64,000 nucleotides of DNA from Basidiobolus meristosporus CBS 931.73 (lineage: Eukaryota > Basidiobolomycota > Basidiobolomycetes > Basidiobolales > Basidiobolaceae), in the NCBI GenBank assembly GCA_002104905.1, contig MCFE01000060.1, positions 1-64,000 on the forward strand. The letters are read 5' to 3'. Positions 1 through 10,548 of the stretch are shown piece by piece. The position numbers and the translations under genes are program-made. Position 1 is the first letter of the stretch. Each line of letters starts with the position of its first letter. The notes beneath the pieces are model-generated. The model made no database searches. It was not told the DNA's origin and saw only the letters and a program-made list of their open reading frames with translations.

Positions 1-394
1 CTTCAAACTGACCTACTGCTACTACCTTAGGCCTAACATTCAGATGGTACGGTATCTGCATATAATTTCTGCTTGATAATTCTAATTTCCTGGTACAGTA
101 CACCCTGTGAAAACTCATGACCATAGTTACTTCTGGTACACTAAAGTAGGAGATTCCACTGCTGATAAAGTCATGTCTGAATCTAGCCTAAAGCTAGAAC
201 TTGACAATCTACAATAAGTTTCTAAGGATTACAGTAGCCTGATTTAATCCTCTGTAGGTATATCCAGGTACTGGTGCCATCTCCCTCATAACTTCCTGTA
301 TCCAAACTATATACTTGAACTTGGCTTTACCCTTGCTGATACTACTTTGTCTCATTCAAAGTCAATGTCTTAGCCAAAGCCTCCTTATGAGAAA

Positions 395-700
395 TAATTT
401 TGATGATCCCATCAAGAGCCCATCACCAATCTTGGGTCTCATGATCAAGAGGTATTAATGCCGTTATGATGCTGTGCAATAGACCATTGGAAAGAATTGC
501 ACCTTAGATTTCACAATAAATTGATTAAAAATTTTGACACAACAGTACCTAAGTTGCTGTTGATTGGTTCTCTATAATTTCTCTCATTTCCTGATCCCAG
601 AAACTCAATCATCTACTATGTTAGTGTACATTGAATGACTATTACCTCTTTCTCACACCCCATACTTACTGACGCAGCTAGTGCACTTACTTAAAATCAG
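395..700. repeat. Dispersed repeat, diverged LTR-like copy
   Basis: This stretch aligns by eye, with many differences, to 38110-38400 in the same orientation. Shared landmarks include the block around the doubled 'ccatca', 'aggtattgat/aatg', 'attgcacc', the 'tgattggtt' block and 'ttattacctctttctcacac'. The other copy lies just upstream, in minus-strand sense, of a Ty3-type gag relic. Both may therefore be old LTRs of that element, but I could not define termini or target duplications here. Confidence 0.4.
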
Positions 701-786
701 TCAGGGCACTAGATTTTCTAACTTGGTAGGATTGGCCAAGTTTTGAATGTTGATGCACAACACTACTGCTCTTCTGCTGCTGTGTC

Positions 787-1135
787 TGTTGTAATTATTA
801 AGTTGTCACCAAAATATTCATGCTAACTTAGTCACATAGATCTTATTCTTTGATTAGCATTCTGTCCTTACCAAATTTCTTGTTGGGATTTACTTAGAAT
901 ATTTTCACCAAATTATCAGGTACCCAGATTATGATCTTTCTCAAAGTTGTCCAAAAGCCCCCACACTTTGCACACATATTTTTGGGACCTTCCTTAACAA
1001 ACTCTACATGTTTTTCTGCTCTACTTTATCAAAAGTATAAATACCATACTTTTGAACAATAAATCTACAAGTGAATAGCATGTAAATCCTCTAGCTCTCC
1101 ATATCACTTGCAATACTCCTCAGAATATTGCGACA
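787..1135 (+). repeat. Solo LTR of a Ty1/copia family
   Basis: A 349-bp unit starts TGTTG and ends in CA. It is flanked by GTGTC (782-786) and GTATC (1136-1140), a 5-bp target duplication with one mismatch. Its interior matches the reverse complement of the copia 5' LTR at 35442-35787, including 'ttgttgggatt', the 'aatattttcacc' block and 'aaagttgtccaa'. It also matches the + strand LTR at 53815-54162. A TATAAATA box at about 1034-1041 could be the LTR promoter. There is no internal element sequence after it, so it is read as a recombination-derived solo LTR. Confidence 0.7.
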
Positions 1136-1169
1136 GTATCATGGGCTTGGGTTGAAAACCAGGCAGCTA

Positions 1170-1700
1170 TGCTTTACTCCTTAGTGGCATATTTATTTGG
1201 AGGTGAGTTAAACTAACACAAATATAATGTCACATAGACATGTGAGTGTGGTGCTATAGCCTTTGCATAGTACTTACCATAGTAGATTGGCTTTTAATCT
1301 TGCCTTCATGCAGATACAATGCTTCATATATACAATTGTCTTAAATATACCAGAAAGCTGACAAAGAAGTGATATAACAGCATTATGATATTGAATATCA
1401 AGCCATTTGCCCCATGAACAAGACTACTTTGATTAAACACAATATGAGAAGAGAAAAAGACCATGTGGCTTTGTAACATGGCCTCAGGCTATGAGTTGTG
1501 TTGACAGCATAGGAGGTAGAACAAAGATGTTGGTTAGTGTTTGGCCACAATAGTTATATTTAAGCATTGATTGATATTACAGTACCATCAATAACACACT
1601 GCCACTTGATGCTTTTTTTATATCATCTAGCAGCATTTGTGGCCTTGTGCAAACTGAGTCAGGTAAGTTGCTGATACCTTCTAGCCTACACTGCCCAATG
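1170..1700 (+). repeat. Decayed copy of the 40.56-41.08 kb repeat
   Basis: Sequence from about 1170 to 1700 follows 40560-41080 in the same order and orientation. It includes the segment that in the other copy encodes a short Cys/His-rich ORF ('tttgccccatg' then 'aagactact', then 'agagaagagaaaaaga'). This copy has lost the reading frame. A third partial match to the left part of the repeat is at about 51200-51300. Confidence 0.5.
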
Positions 1701-3300
1701 ATATCAAAGTGACAATTTTGGCTAATTGATCTCTCAAACTACTTGTGTGATGTTCCGGTGGCATCAATACCTCTCCATCATGAGATCTCAGTTATGTGGT
1801 AACCTTTTGATGGAATTATCAAGATACATTTTCTTGAGAAATGGCTATAACCCTTACATTGAACAGTGGCTATACTACTATTACACCAACTTCTGCTCAT
1901 ATTGAAAAATAATAACTAGTGATCTCTTGACATAGTAGTCTCCACTTAATGGCAGCACCTGTCAAGTCTTAAATATTGCCCCTTCCTTGTACACCACTAC
2001 CACATGAAGAATTTACTCAAGTTGCTGCACTCATTTCCACTTTCTTGTAGTACTGCCTGCCTAACTTGGCTGCAGTTGTTGATTAGCCAGCACTTTCTCC
2101 AGCTATGCCTCCTCTGCCACAGAACTCTGTTTTGACTCCTTTTGGACTTGTTGATCTTGGAAACAAGTTATCAATCAGACTCATTTATATCAGAGCCAGG
2201 CTCTATCTTAGATACCAGTTGTGTCAAAACCTCCATGCAAGGCAGTAGCTATGTTATCAATATACTAGTCCTCAATCTTGTGGGAGAACACTACTTGAAG
2301 ACTCTGGCATCTGGTAATTTACCTTGCATGTTGAAGACTATAAACTCCCATTGCTTGCATATGGGTGGTATATTTCAGCTTTAAGGAAAAGCCTTGACAA
2401 CCATACTCATTCTTATTTTCTTCCAATTGTGCCTATCTCACTTAGTTGCAAATGTTAATGATCCACTACTTTGCTTGGTTGTCTCTCAAGAGCCACTTAA
2501 CTTTGTTGTAAGTCCTATTGATCTCAACAACCACTCTTATAGGCTTTTGCAAAAGGACCCTTTGCTTCATTCACTTGTAAAAAGGCTACCCACATGGTAC
2601 ATGACTTCTTTAACTCAGATTATTGGTTTATATATTTCTCCTATTGGCAGTGATTACCCCAATGTCATAGTATCGGATTTTTTCTCCTTTTTGGATGTAC
2701 AATACAACACTGCTGTTTGTAGAGACTCTGAAAGCACTTGGAGCTACTCAATTTTACCTCTACATCACTAGCCCTCAAGGTGTTATTTTAGCATGGAGCT
2801 TCTAAATACTGCCACTATGCCTCTATCAGAACCATGTTTCAAATATGTGAGTGTATGAACAACCATTAATACAAAATGGTTCCTTACACATTAGAAGGAT
2901 CATACTGACCATTGCTTGCTGTGCCTTCTAATTACCAACACTTGCTCACAAGTAGATGAGTACAGCTGAGAAGTGCAATGCATATATTCCAAAAGGGCAT
3001 AATGCAAAACTTGTCTTCAATAATAAATTAGAAAGGACTTTGCTTAGCTCAAATCCTGAATAAGTGATCAAATATTCCACTTGATGATATACACGCACAT
3101 TATACTAATGACTGCACCAGATTTGTGATAGTAGCTGATCAGAAAGCCTCCAATACTACAGTATACATATAGCACTCAAGTATACTTGTTGATGTACAAA
3201 ATGGCTGTGGAACGTTCATTCCCAAGCATTATGGATAGTATGAATGCTTAACGGAGGCAATCGATGATGTCATGCTCCATGTGGTGGGCTGAACTTTATG
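1701..3300. other. AT-rich relic DNA without a supportable gene
   Basis: Two open frames (2142-2384 and 2394-2771, +) lack any motif I recognise and have transposon-like composition. CpG is very rare, as in the 30-64 kb region. I see no tRNA, no terminal repeats and no credible gene. Composition changes abruptly at about 3.25 kb, where the gene island begins. Confidence 0.5.
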
Positions 3301-3403
3301 CCACACCCCTTTGTGTTTCACCAAGCAACAAACAAAGCATAGATGCTTTACTGGAGTTGGGCGATTTCGAAACAAGAATACAGGTCAGTCAGGATTGAAC
3401 AGG

Positions 3404-3410
3404 TATAAAT
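3404..3410 (+). promoter_or_regulatory. TATA box of the secreted NPCBM-like gene
   Basis: TATAAAT lies 70 bp upstream of the ATG at 3480, in a 5' flank with few competing ATGs. The position fits a focused TATA promoter, as seen for the chitinase and LPMO genes next to it. Confidence 0.55.
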
Positions 3411-3479
3411 GCGAGACACACTCATATCAACACAATCAAGAATCCTCGGCCTACCCACCGCTCTTTCCATAGCCCGACC

Positions 3480-4238
3480 ATGAAGTACATCAGCTTTCTG
3501 TTAGTTCTCTCGGCATTACAGCTGGTGAAGGCTAATTCCTATGGAGGCGGTGGTAATGACCGTGGGGTGACTTCTGGTAGCTGGGAGGACTCGTTTGGTG
3601 ACTATCAGGAAGATGAAATCGTCAAGAAGTGTGTAGCCCCCAGCAGGCAGGCTCCCTTCAACAACAAGGCAGTCTCGTTGAATGTAAAGACTGACCCTGC
3701 CAGCTTTGACAGTAATCCTCATGGCGGTCGAGGCCAAGGCATTGTAGCTCAATCAATGCTCAAGGCAGGCTTGACCCCCGGAAAGACACTTCATGTGAAC
3801 GGCTTCCAGTACCGGATTGCCAATTGGGGCAAGGGAAGGTACGACAACTGGATCGAGAAGGGTCAGCAGGTGAAGGTCACCACAGTGCCTGCCGCCAACC
3901 GCTTGGGCTTCCTGTTAGCAAGTGATATGGGAAGCTTCAAGGGGATATATGAGATCGTGTATACGGATTGCAGTAAGACCGTAGTGACTGTGGGCGCCTC
4001 AGACTGGAAATGGAAGATAGAGTTGGCCCATGGAAACACCGTCGCCCAGCGAGGGCTTGTTGCCACATATGATAGGCGAGAGGTTCGCCTGTACTCTGCA
4101 GAGGTCAACATTGACCAAGGTAAAGAGATCGCATACATCAAGTTCCCTACCAAGGTCAGTCCGATCCACGCCTACATGAAGGGCTACTCTGGCCACATCC
4201 ATGTATTCTCTGTGGCCACCAAGAAAGTGGGCTACTGA
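3480..4238 (+). CDS. Secreted protein with NPCBM-like beta-sandwich
   Basis: This is a single-exon gene of 252 aa. Residues 1-18 form a classic signal peptide (MKYISFLLVLSALQLVKA). A Gly-rich acidic linker follows to about residue 50, then a domain at about 55-175. Its landmarks (FNNKAVSLN, FDSNPHGGRGQG, LTPGKTLHVNGFQYR, DNWIEKGQQVKV, YEIVYTDCS, ASDWKWK) follow the pattern of the sugar-binding sandwich attached to bacterial alpha-galactosidases and fucosidases. I see no catalytic domain. The last 75 residues look like a second small beta-rich segment. Being next to chitin-active enzymes, it may bind cell-wall glycan or act as an effector, which is inference. The family assignment rests on pattern memory only. 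Confidence 0.75.
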   Translation: MKYISFLLVLSALQLVKANSYGGGGNDRGVTSGSWEDSFGDYQEDEIVKKCVAPSRQAPFNNKAVSLNVKTDPASFDSNPHGGRGQGIVAQSMLKAGLTPGKTLHVNGFQYRIANWGKGRYDNWIEKGQQVKVTTVPAANRLGFLLASDMGSFKGIYEIVYTDCSKTVVTVGASDWKWKIELAHGNTVAQRGLVATYDRREVRLYSAEVNIDQGKEIAYIKFPTKVSPIHAYMKGYSGHIHVFSVATKKVGY

Positions 4239-4422
4239 ATAAAGTGCCATCAGTACGTGGCTTATTGAAGTACAATATCAGATTGCACAATACGAATGAA
4301 CGGGATAGAAACGGTCACGCTATCTTCATGACCTGGGTGATGGTTAGTGATACGAAATTAGCAACGGTGTTGTTGAATGTGGTGAGGTTTATTTCTCAAT
4401 CAAGCATTGCCGGTTTATCAAC

Positions 4423-5957
4423 TTAGCAAACTCCCATATCGACCCACACATTTTGACTGTTGGCTCCAGGGGTATCATTTCGGGTCCACCATTTGGCTTG
4501 CCAAAGGTGACCATTGTATGTTACCTTTTGAGCGCCGTTGTAAGCAGCATCTGATGTCCAAGTAGCAACCCCCGTACATCCTGGAGTCGGCGATGCTGAG
4601 GCGGTGGCCTTGGTGGTTGTAGAAGATGGGGGTTGTGCATCGCCAGGTTGGCGAATACCTTGGACAGCATTCAATAATTCATCGTTCGAATCATTCGTCA
4701 TATCCCAGAACATCACCCCACGGAGCCCTTGCTGTGTAGTGTAATCTGCCTTGACTTTGAGAGACTGTGGGTCATCGTAGGAAATATACATCTTGTTACT
4801 GGAGCCAAATAACCAGGGAGTTTGGGTCACATTATCCCAGTGACGGCTCCAGCCGCTGATTGGACTAGCGGGGCCATTCTTGAGAATTTCACTGCGAAGG
4901 TACTTCCATGCCCAGAGGCCGCCATAAGAGGAACCCTCATTGCAGAAGGCGTTCGGTTGATTGGAATCTGATGGATCCCCCTTGGGCACGGTGGACGATT
5001 TGGAAACATATTGGTTTGATGGGTTCGCATTCATATCTACCGTGGCAGTCACCGATCGGCCGTAGAATGGTAGCCCCATCACCAGCTTATTAGCCGGCCA
5101 CTTGGCATTCAACCAGGCCGCAGATGCTTGTCGGAAAGAGAATGGGTCCCCTCCCTTGGTATCATAGTCAAATGGAGCGTTAGGGCCGGTTGTGGCCGAC
5201 CAGCCGCCGTTTATATCGTATGCCATCACATTGATAAAGTCAAAGTATGGAACGAATGCTGACACATCGTTGAGTGGACCGCCAGAAGGGCCATCGAACG
5301 GTTGAACCCGAACTGCAGCAGTGATGAGCTTATGCTCATTCGGGAATTCCTTATCGAGAGCAGCGCGGAGTTCTTTTAGAAGAGCCAGGTAGTTGGCGGT
5401 ATCTGCCGCATCGCGTACGTTACACACTGCCCCTGCCCTAGCTGGGTATTCCCAGTCGATGTCGATTCCGTCCAGATCCCAACCATCTGGGGTTTGGCCG
5501 GAGGGTTTTGTATTTTTACGGACGAAGACGAGTGCGTTGTTGATGAATTTCTGACGAAGGGCCGGGTCCCGTGCCATGAGGGAGAACGTTTGACTTCCGG
5601 TCCAGCCGCCCAGAGAGATCTGAACTTTGACCCCTTTGGGTGTGGCCAGTTGCTTTAGCTGACGGATGGCGCTTCCGTCGTAGCTTGGGTCGATGGATAT
5701 GTTGGAGGGATCATCCTTCTTGGTCAGTACTCCGAAACCTTGTGAGGGTGTGTTAGTGACACAGAACGGGTGGCATCCATGCGGTGGAACTTACCGTAAT
5801 TGATGTGAGTAACTTTGTCGTAACTAAGTTGGCTAGGCTGGACTTTCCCCCAGGGAACGTAATATCCAACAATAACCTTGTCGCCTGTGGCCAACGCCAA
5901 TGGAGCCAGAAAACCGGTGCCGGAGAGGGCAGAGAGAAGAAAAGCGGAGAACCTCAT
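4423..5957 (-). CDS. Secreted GH18 chitinase with C-terminal CBM5
   Basis: This is an endo-acting family 18 chitinase (hydrolysis of beta-1,4-GlcNAc chains with retention), secreted. Exons read complement(5795..5957) and complement(4423..5738). The 56-nt intron has a GTAAGT donor and a CACAAG acceptor, giving 492 aa. A signal peptide covers residues 1-23. The mature enzyme begins with VIVGYYVPWG, and the GH18 barrel carries the catalytic motif DGIDIDWE (144-151, acid Glu151) and the substrate-assisting MAYD near 225. The CTGVATW...WVDMGVC module (about 440-492) is a carbohydrate-binding module of the CBM5/12 type, joined by a Ser/Thr/Pro linker. The next gene carries a near-identical module. 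The ATG at 5957 is chosen because it opens the signal peptide and lies 50 bp after a TATA box. All catalytic residues are present. Confidence 0.95.
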
Positions 5958-6006
5958 GTTGTTGTTGGTGGTGGTAGTGGTGTTGGCATTCCCTGGTGGG
6001 GAAATG

Positions 6007-6014
6007 TATTTATA
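6007..6014 (-). promoter_or_regulatory. TATA box of the chitinase gene
   Basis: Minus-strand TATAAATA lies 50 bp upstream of the chitinase ATG (5957). The 6015-6356 interval up to the LPMO stop holds nothing else I can name. Confidence 0.5.
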
Positions 6015-6356
6015 CTCTGGAAGCCAGATTTTTGGGAGTATCTGCATACTGCGCATAGAGGAGATGACCACCAGCTTAGGGAATCATCCAACGTTGCCAG
6101 CAGAGAGTAGATTGCTTTTGTAGATCTTTACCGCGAGTAAGCCGGTTAGTCACTCGATTTGGAGGTAATCTTCGACTCGTTGGTAACCCCTCGTGTCCAA
6201 AATAACCTCAATATAACCTAATTCATCCCATCACTGTAATTCACAAGTCACCACCACCGATCCGAATCAATTCTGGAGAAATTCACGCACTCAACATTTG
6301 GGCAAGGTCGTCGAAGATTCAGTTTATTCGTTGATGGCTTAATGAATGAAGGGGAA

Positions 6357-7277
6357 TCAACAGGCACCCAGATCGTTCCAGACTCCTTGTTGGCCTGGGG
6401 TTTCGTTCTGAGTCCACCATTGGGCTTGCCAAAGATGCCCACTATAGGTCACTTTCTGATCAGCATTGTACGCGGTGCCAGCACTCCATGCGGACACTCC
6501 AGCACATCCAGAGCCGTTGGTTGCGGTTGGTTTGGTTGAGGTTGTTGAGGATGGCTTGGTAGTAGTGGTAGGAACGGTAGTGGTTGAAGGCTTCGCGGTA
6601 GTGGTGGTTGAAGGCTTCGCAGTAGTGGTAGGATCAGCAGTCGAACCACCCTCGGTAGCGCCAACAGTGATGATTGGGCGCTGATCTAGCAGCTCATGAC
6701 CATCTCCCTCCCCGATGGCAAATTCAGGGATGGTGGGGTATCCAGGAAGGTTAGCGACCATCAATTTTGGACCGGTGACTTTCCCACCAGGAACCCCGCC
6801 ATTGATGGTGATGTCAACACAGTTCATGTAGTACTCGCGATTCCCTTCGGCATTGACCCAGGTCCATGCCAAGGTGGCACGGTTACTGGGTGGAGCGGTG
6901 GCCGGAATGGGAACGTCGAAAGTCAGCCCGTTCTTGAAGCAATCACGGACGACTGTTTTCAAAACAACGAATGTCTGGTCATTGTCGTAGGAGAGAGCGA
7001 ACTGGCAATGTCCACCATTGTGAGTGTTGCCTGGGGCAAACTCAACCTTCACGGTGTCCCCGGCATTGTAGGAGTACTCAACCTTTCCTGCCTTGTACCC
7101 TTTGCATGGAAACACCCCCAACGGAGTGTTCATGTCGTAATCGATATCGCCTATCGACTGATAGTACTTGCTGAAGGTGGATTTGCGAGGCGCGGGAGAT
7201 TGGATTTCCATGTGGCCAGCCACGGAGCTCAAGGCACACAAAGTTGCTGCAGCGGCGAAACAAGTAGAGACTCTCAT
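6357..7277 (-). CDS. AA11-type lytic polysaccharide monooxygenase with CBM5
   Basis: This is a copper-dependent oxidative chitin-cleaving enzyme, secreted. It is a single exon of 306 aa. The signal peptide ends at Gly21, so the mature protein starts with His22, the N-terminal ligand of the histidine brace. Family landmarks are FPCKG near 57, THNGGHCQFALSYD near 85 (second brace histidine) and WTWVNAEGNREYYMNC near 140, the AA11 signature. Residues about 205-258 are a Thr/Pro/Lys linker of repeated TTTAKPST-like units. The end (CAGVSAW...WNDLGAC) is a CBM5/12 very similar to that of the neighbouring chitinase. Both genes lie on the same strand 400 bp apart, each with its own TATA box. Together they suggest a hydrolytic-oxidative chitin-degrading pair. 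Confidence 0.93.
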   Translation of the reverse strand: MRVSTCFAAAATLCALSSVAGHMEIQSPAPRKSTFSKYYQSIGDIDYDMNTPLGVFPCKGYKAGKVEYSYNAGDTVKVEFAPGNTHNGGHCQFALSYDNDQTFVVLKTVVRDCFKNGLTFDVPIPATAPPSNRATLAWTWVNAEGNREYYMNCVDITINGGVPGGKVTGPKLMVANLPGYPTIPEFAIGEGDGHELLDQRPIITVGATEGGSTADPTTTAKPSTTTTAKPSTTTVPTTTTKPSSTTSTKPTATNGSGCAGVSAWSAGTAYNADQKVTYSGHLWQAQWWTQNETPGQQGVWNDLGAC

Positions 7278-7329
7278 GATTCTGTCAGTCGGCTTGAAGG
7301 ATGGCTTTCGAAGACGCGACTCGAGGGCC

Positions 7330-7337
7330 CTTTATAG
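7330..7337 (-). promoter_or_regulatory. TATA box of the LPMO gene
   Basis: Minus-strand CTATAAAG lies 53 bp upstream of the ATG at 7277. The rest of 7338-7739 contains no feature I can support. Confidence 0.5.
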
Positions 7338-7739
7338 AGCGAAGTCAGCACTGTGGCAATGCTCAGTGTTACCCTGCACTCATCAACAGGCCTAGTGAGG
7401 GCTCCATGGGTGATCGGGTTACTCAATATCACTCGAAGATGTAGTCAAGTGTAGAGCACCGCCGGCCTCCACCATGTTTACACAAAGTAATCCAGTTCGG
7501 GACACGGCCGGCATCCAGTATGTTCCCACGAACAGGAATTTAGCCAACATCACCATCCCCATATATGGATATATTAACAGCGTACGATTTATTAAGTAGC
7601 AGTAGGACAGAGGATTGACAATTTGAACATATATGTCGAGGATGGATATTCCCCGCCAGTACCTTTCATGGGCCAATGTGGGGAGGGGTGCAAAACCAAA
7701 CTCGATCAAAGGGTAATTACTGGACAGAAAGAAAGTGAC

Positions 7740-8695
7740 TCAGAAAGGGTCCTCCTCCGTCAGCTTGCTTGACGAGACGATGTTCATGTGATAAGCGTCA
7801 GCAAAGTTGGAACTCTCAAAGTCGGTGTTCTTCGGATGAGGCAGGAGGGCTTTTTGGCGAAGTTTCTCGATCCTCTCGACCTGGAGGGAGAACAGCTTAG
7901 AACTGATCGCCCCTGGTAACAAACAATCATTAGTGAGGTTTCAAATGAGCAGATTTTGTATGAGGGGCCCTTACACTTTGTTTGGAACAGTACATCAGGG
8001 TTAAGATTGAATGTGACTCCACCCAGCAGCAAGGAAAACCAGAATATGCTGCTACAGCAAGACATCATGGTTAATCCTGCCGCGTTGGTTGCGAGTACCG
8101 ACTTGATGCTCTTCGCCGAGGAACGCGAGTATCGCTTGTAAGCGGTATACGCAGCTCCGCACAACTGAACTACATAGATGAGGACCTCTGTTGACATGTA
8201 TGCTAAGAAAGCAGTCATATGGACAGAAATCACGCATTGCTGAAGCTCGCCATTGTAGGCATTGATACCGATCTCCACTAGAATGATCATCCCCAATTTA
8301 GCGATCTCCAACAGCCCTCCCAGCAGCAAATAACCGCGAAAGATGTTCATGTCGTTGTGCAGTCGCACGAAGATCAAAAGCTCCATAATGGTGTTGGATC
8401 CATAGTAGAACGCCCAGTTGAAGAATCCTTTGAAATGGCAATGGGTGATGAAGTAATACCCGGAGACCGCACTCAGATGGCAGATGACAGCCAAGAATGA
8501 TTGGCAGGTGTTTAGCATGAACGTGGTGTTGGCCGGCTTCTTGAGCAGTAGCCTGATGCTCCTATACGCGCAGCTGATGTGAACGGCTAGCGTGGCGGAG
8601 AAAATAAACATCGCCATGCTTGACATCAAGTAGTCACTAGTCAGAAGAGTGATCTTCTGATGATACTGTGCATTTTGGGGGAATATAGATGGCAT
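7740..8695 (-). CDS. Multi-pass membrane protein, possibly GPCR-like
   Basis: Exons read complement(7975..8695) and complement(7740..7912). The 62-nt intron has a GTAAGG donor and a TTACCAG acceptor, and splicing gives 297 aa. I see six hydrophobic segments, near residues 24-44, 62-83, 92-110, 119-142, 157-178 and 209-231. A basic loop (YKRYSRSSAKSIKS) precedes the last one, and a charged C-terminal tail of about 50 aa follows. A small TM count with a basic third loop and a cytosolic tail resembles fungal receptor-type proteins. I recognise no defining motif, so function is unknown. The N-terminal region (about 20 aa) has no cleavable signal. The ATG at 8695 sits 37 bp after a TATTTATA-type box (8732-8739). 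Confidence 0.7.
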
Positions 8696-8731
8696 GCTGG
8701 TTCACCCAGTACGCGCCACAGATCGGAGCAG

Positions 8732-8739
8732 TATTTATA
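8732..8739 (-). promoter_or_regulatory. TATA-like box of the membrane-protein gene
   Basis: Minus-strand TTATAAATA core lies 37 bp upstream of the ATG at 8695. Confidence 0.4.
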
Positions 8740-8957
8740 AGTTGGATCGAAGTAGGGGCATGCGATGTGATTGGAATCCCCTTTACCTGGGAAGCAATCT
8801 GAGTCCTCCATGAGGCATTTTGGTTATATTTAAGACAGCATCGGCACTTCCATGGTTGCAGAATTCGAGAGGGGCATTTCTAAAAAAAATGCCATAAGCT
8901 TGCTGACATAAGTAAAGCGGGGTTCTTGGGTTTTATTGGCCAAATTGAAATCATCCC

Positions 8958-9017
8958 CAATGGAATCAATAATTAATCACCTCCACCTCAATGGAATCAA
9001 TAATTAATCAGCTCCAC
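8958..9017. repeat. 31-bp tandem duplication at the EndoU stop codon
   Basis: Two 29-bp copies, 8958-8986 and 8989-9017, differ at one base and have period 31. The right copy encodes the last residues and the stop codon of the EndoU gene. The left copy repeats the same C-terminus and stop downstream. The second stop is therefore a spare copy in the 3' UTR. Confidence 0.9.
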
Positions 9018-10032
9018 ATAGGCGGAGCCGATGCTTCTATCGGAATGATGGTTATAATCGTAGCAAACAACGTTCACATCAATATCACCGAATGTTGTGG
9101 GGGTTCGCTCTTTGCCACACAGGAAGCTCAGGGTATATAAGGCTATCTCGAACTCGGGGGAAACTCCAAACAGTGTGGTGGACATGGGCTTCAACACGTT
9201 CTTCCACTTGAATTGGATACATCCGATATGCTCCTGACCAGTTGGCTGTAAAATCGGTTAGATACGGACCATGAGCTCACTCGGAAACTGGAACTTACTC
9301 TTGAGAGCGGATGGCTGCGGTTTCGTGGGGTAATGAACCCTTGATAGTCCAAAAAGTTCTTCCGTTCTTCCAAAAACAAGGTCACCCAGTTGTGGAATCC
9401 AATGACTTTGTCCTGTCGCACCTCGCCCAAGAATACGTGCTCGAATGCGGACGAGTCCCCTCCAGAGCCACGGCCATAAAAGTTGAACCACAACTTCTCA
9501 AGGAGTTTTTTAAAGCTCATAACATTGCCATCAATCAGGTTCTTCTTCATCAGATACCGCTGCATGTAACGGATCACTGGGGTTTCACATATCGCGTCAA
9601 TGAATCGACGATTCTCCCCCGTCTCCATAGAAGTTAGCACCTCATTTTTCCCCACTTCGGCAACGTAGTTGTCCAAGAGGTTGTAGAATGCTGCGTAGCT
9701 TGGGATGGAAAAGAACTTGTCTTTGTTGACTCTGGTAAACAATCTGGCGGCAGCAGCATCCTCTGCACCAAGAAAAGCGTTAACAAGTTGCGAAGGGGGC
9801 TCTATTGTATACGTTGCTACCTTTATCGTAGGTTTTCTTCGACTCTTGTAGATTGAGTTCGTACTATAAGGTTGGAAGTTTTAGCATGTTAACCATTTGA
9901 GAAAAGCTACAACAGGTTTACATCTTGCCCAGGTTGGAAGCGGTTTACATCCAGTCTCCAGAGCGTTTGAAGCGCCTCACCAAGGTTGGAGAGTTCACTG
10001 GGAGTAGGCTCTGTGTCGTTGACAATAGGCAT
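8997..10032 (-). CDS. EndoU-family endoribonuclease
   Basis: This is an XendoU-type, uridylate-specific, metal-dependent RNase. Exons read complement(9922..10032), (9821..9863), (9299..9762) and (8997..9245), giving 288 aa. All junctions keep frame and have GT-AG ends. The N-terminal part carries the family pattern (LWRLDVNRFQPGQD), then LDNY, RRFIDAICETPVIRYM and WFNFYGR. The catalytic set is complete: His160 in FEHVFLGE, His175 in GFHNW, and a lysine near 225 before the GVSPEFEIALYT motif. There is no signal peptide, so an intracellular role is likely, although many family members are secreted. Start chosen at MPIVNDTEP because the next upstream ATG only adds an unrelated hydrophobic stretch. 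The gene diverges from the UbiB-like gene. Confidence 0.9.
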
Positions 10033-10419
10033 CTTGGAGATAAGGAGAATCAAGCTCGGTAAAGATGAGCCTTTATTCTTCGCCCAGGAATACATGTACT
10101 CCGCCCATTTACCAGTACGTTTATACTCTAATTACTATCATTTGCCAGGATTGGTGGCTAATAAATTGGTGTACCCAAAATGGGATGAGTTCCTGAGATC
10201 GTGCTATGAATTTCTATACTGCCTTTCAAGCTCGATCAACATCCAAAAGACCAAGTCACTATTTCAAGTATGTGAGCATTGAAATGGCCAACCTCCCTGA
10301 TTTGGATTCTAGTTGAATGTGAATGTTTCTGAAAACACCCTCATGTTGATGACGTTTCTACGGCTAATCAGTGCCCAACTTTGATACCCTAAATTGGCAT
10401 AGTAGTCGTGTTAACAAAA
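10033..10419. promoter_or_regulatory. Shared divergent promoter region (EndoU / UbiB-like)
   Basis: About 390-520 bp separate the start codons of two genes read in opposite directions. No clear TATA box is visible on either side. The plus-strand open frame 9986-10282 overlaps the EndoU first exon and is a shadow. Confidence 0.35.
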
Positions 10420-10548
10420 ATGCTACGCCACTACAATTGGTATTACGCTCTGGACTTTGATTACCAAAAGTATCCATCACATATATACACCAATTTTTTC
10501 TTACAACGTAGAACGCTCCATTTTCACGATACCGTTGGTGGAACTCTC

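Noticed and set aside
2142-2771. Two adjacent plus-strand ORFs as a gene
   Set aside because: No recognisable domain; they sit in decayed repeat DNA with low CpG and lack a promoter or splice pattern.
6696-7337. 213-aa plus ORF
   Set aside because: Antisense shadow of the LPMO gene, which has clear family motifs.
7419-7709. 96-aa minus ORF between LPMO and membrane protein
   Set aside because: No motif and no start context; lies in the promoter region of the LPMO gene.
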